Below are positions 48,619-49,842 of a DNA stretch of 49,842 nucleotides, piece after piece. Numbering within the stretch: the first letter of the stretch is position 1; every line of letters begins with the position of its first letter. Position numbers and translations under genes: made by a program. The notes under the pieces are model-generated. The model worked only from the letters and a program-made list of their open reading frames with translations, was not told the DNA's origin and did not search any database. This DNA comes from Apostichopus parvimensis (taxonomy: Eukaryota > Echinodermata > Holothuroidea > Aspidochirotida > Stichopodidae), in NCBI GenBank assembly GCA_000934455.1, contig KN883893.1:135001-184842 (forward strand). Reading direction: 5' to 3'.

Positions 48619-49842
48619 TATCGAATTTATTTCCTTAGTTCTTCAGTAATTTTGCGTGAATTCTCAGTGATAAGCTTCAACGCAAGCGTGGTTGGCAATT
48701 GTGTTTACAGTCGAGGTTGGACTGCAGAAACAGAATATGTACATGTGTCGTTCATTTCGTAGATATGAACATTGTGTGGATACTTAGTTACACATGTAGA
48801 ACCATGACATTTCAACAATGACTATACTGTTTTGTGTACGAGAGCAAAAGATTAGCGCCAGGTGTAATACAAGTAAATAAGGCAACACCGTAGTTTATTG
48901 ATTTATCATATAAGGGAGCTGTGTTAACAAAATATAGTTCTCAACCTTTATCTGATAGAAACACCACCACTGTCAACAGAGGGGTGGGAAGGCAATTTAC
49001 AGCCTGGAAAATCATAGTACAAAATCAGAGCTGGAATCATCTCAATATGCCAGTTTCCAAGAGCTTTGCCTCCTGCAGGGCTCTTTCACTTTCAATTCCC
49101 CCCCCCCCCCCACAAAGAAGAGGGCTAATCTTCCCTAAGGCCCTCATTTACTAAATGTAGGTATAATGCAATGGTTGAAATTACGACAGTAAACGAGCAG
49201 CATATACAAAGGTATATACATGCTAGTGCACTTTTCTGTTTTAAAATCACTATCAGAGAACAGTAAATACGGTATAAGAGAAATGTAAATGGGAGGCGGA
49301 GCAAGGCGTCTTGAATCCCCACCTCCAATTGTCAGCCAGGGGATATTTGCATTCAGCCGGGGAAGAATTGGACCACCACTATGGGTGAACCCTCTCCCCC
49401 CCCCCCCCCCCCCCCTCCTCTGTTTCACCTACTTTAGCAATGGGACCTGCTTTCATTCTTGCCAATGATACAGCATATAGCTTTGAAACATTTTACATGA
49501 ACTTGAAAAAGGTAGATACCAAGTTTTATTGGAAAGTAAAAAAGAAAACAAAAAGAGAAAATGGTTCTTTGTACACAAATATATATATTTATACATCTTA
49601 TACCTAAATAGCCAAAACAAATAATAAAAAGAAATGCAGTACATTTACTCATTCCATTCATTTTACACTTCACCTAATTTTAAATTAATGAACAATATGA
49701 GGCTATGAGCCCTTCTCCAAAGTACCTATCTGGCAAATGATATCAGAATACTAATTATAACTCTACAAAACATGAATAACTTTTACTCATCAAACTGATG
49801 TAATCAGACAAGAATACCAAGGTAACTGCAAGAAGTTCTTGT
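48619..49842. other. Upstream of DHX15: promoter/5' UTR and flanking repeats
   Basis: The DHX15 promoter should lie just right of 48618, but I see no clear TATA or initiator signal. C-runs at 49100-49113 and 49397-49416 mark low-complexity or MITE debris. No open frame above 95 codons is present and none resembles a known protein. Confidence 0.45.

Overview
The window is animal nuclear DNA. Its genes are split into many short exons with GT-AG introns, there are no operons, and the non-coding part is full of decayed transposable elements. The three proteins are closest to what I know of deuterostome families. The palindrome TAGGCCTA and its variants recur often (e.g. near 1000, 2060, 25660 and 48420). 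From my recollection of sea urchin and sea cucumber DNA, this suggests an echinoderm. That species call is an inference and was not tested.

Layout. 1-11426: no protein-coding gene that I can support. It holds interspersed repeats, two hAT-type elements (one with a perfect 8-bp target duplication), a fragment matching the 5' end of U2 snRNA, a 21-bp palindromic (GATATC) satellite inside an inverted-repeat element, and a TTAA-flanked MITE. 11427-24505 (minus): NHLRC2, 8 coding exons, 697 aa, complete, with LINE and DIRS-like debris in its introns. 24506-25766: intergenic space between divergent start codons. 25767-31695 (plus): BCCIP, 7 coding exons, 315 aa, complete. 31696-35831: convergent intergenic space. 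35832-48618 (minus): DHX15/Prp43-type DEAH helicase, 12 coding exons, 766 aa, complete. Its introns hold a solo LTR, a hAT MITE with perfect target duplication, a second copy of the TTAA MITE, foldback DNA and a LINE tail. 48619-49842: upstream of DHX15, nothing coding.

All exon joins were worked out by hand. Every junction keeps frame, uses GT-AG, and rebuilds a protein that matches its family from end to end.

The genes do not form a pathway. NHLRC2 is a thioredoxin-like/NHL-propeller protein, BCCIP a nuclear p21- and BRCA2-binding and ribosome-assembly factor, and DHX15 the spliceosome-disassembly and ribosome-biogenesis helicase. Their arrangement is the notable point. BCCIP is convergent with a DHX15-family gene, and in human BCCIP is convergent with DHX32, a DHX15 paralogue. 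Human NHLRC2 lies on the same chromosome arm (10q). The block may be a conserved bilaterian linkage.
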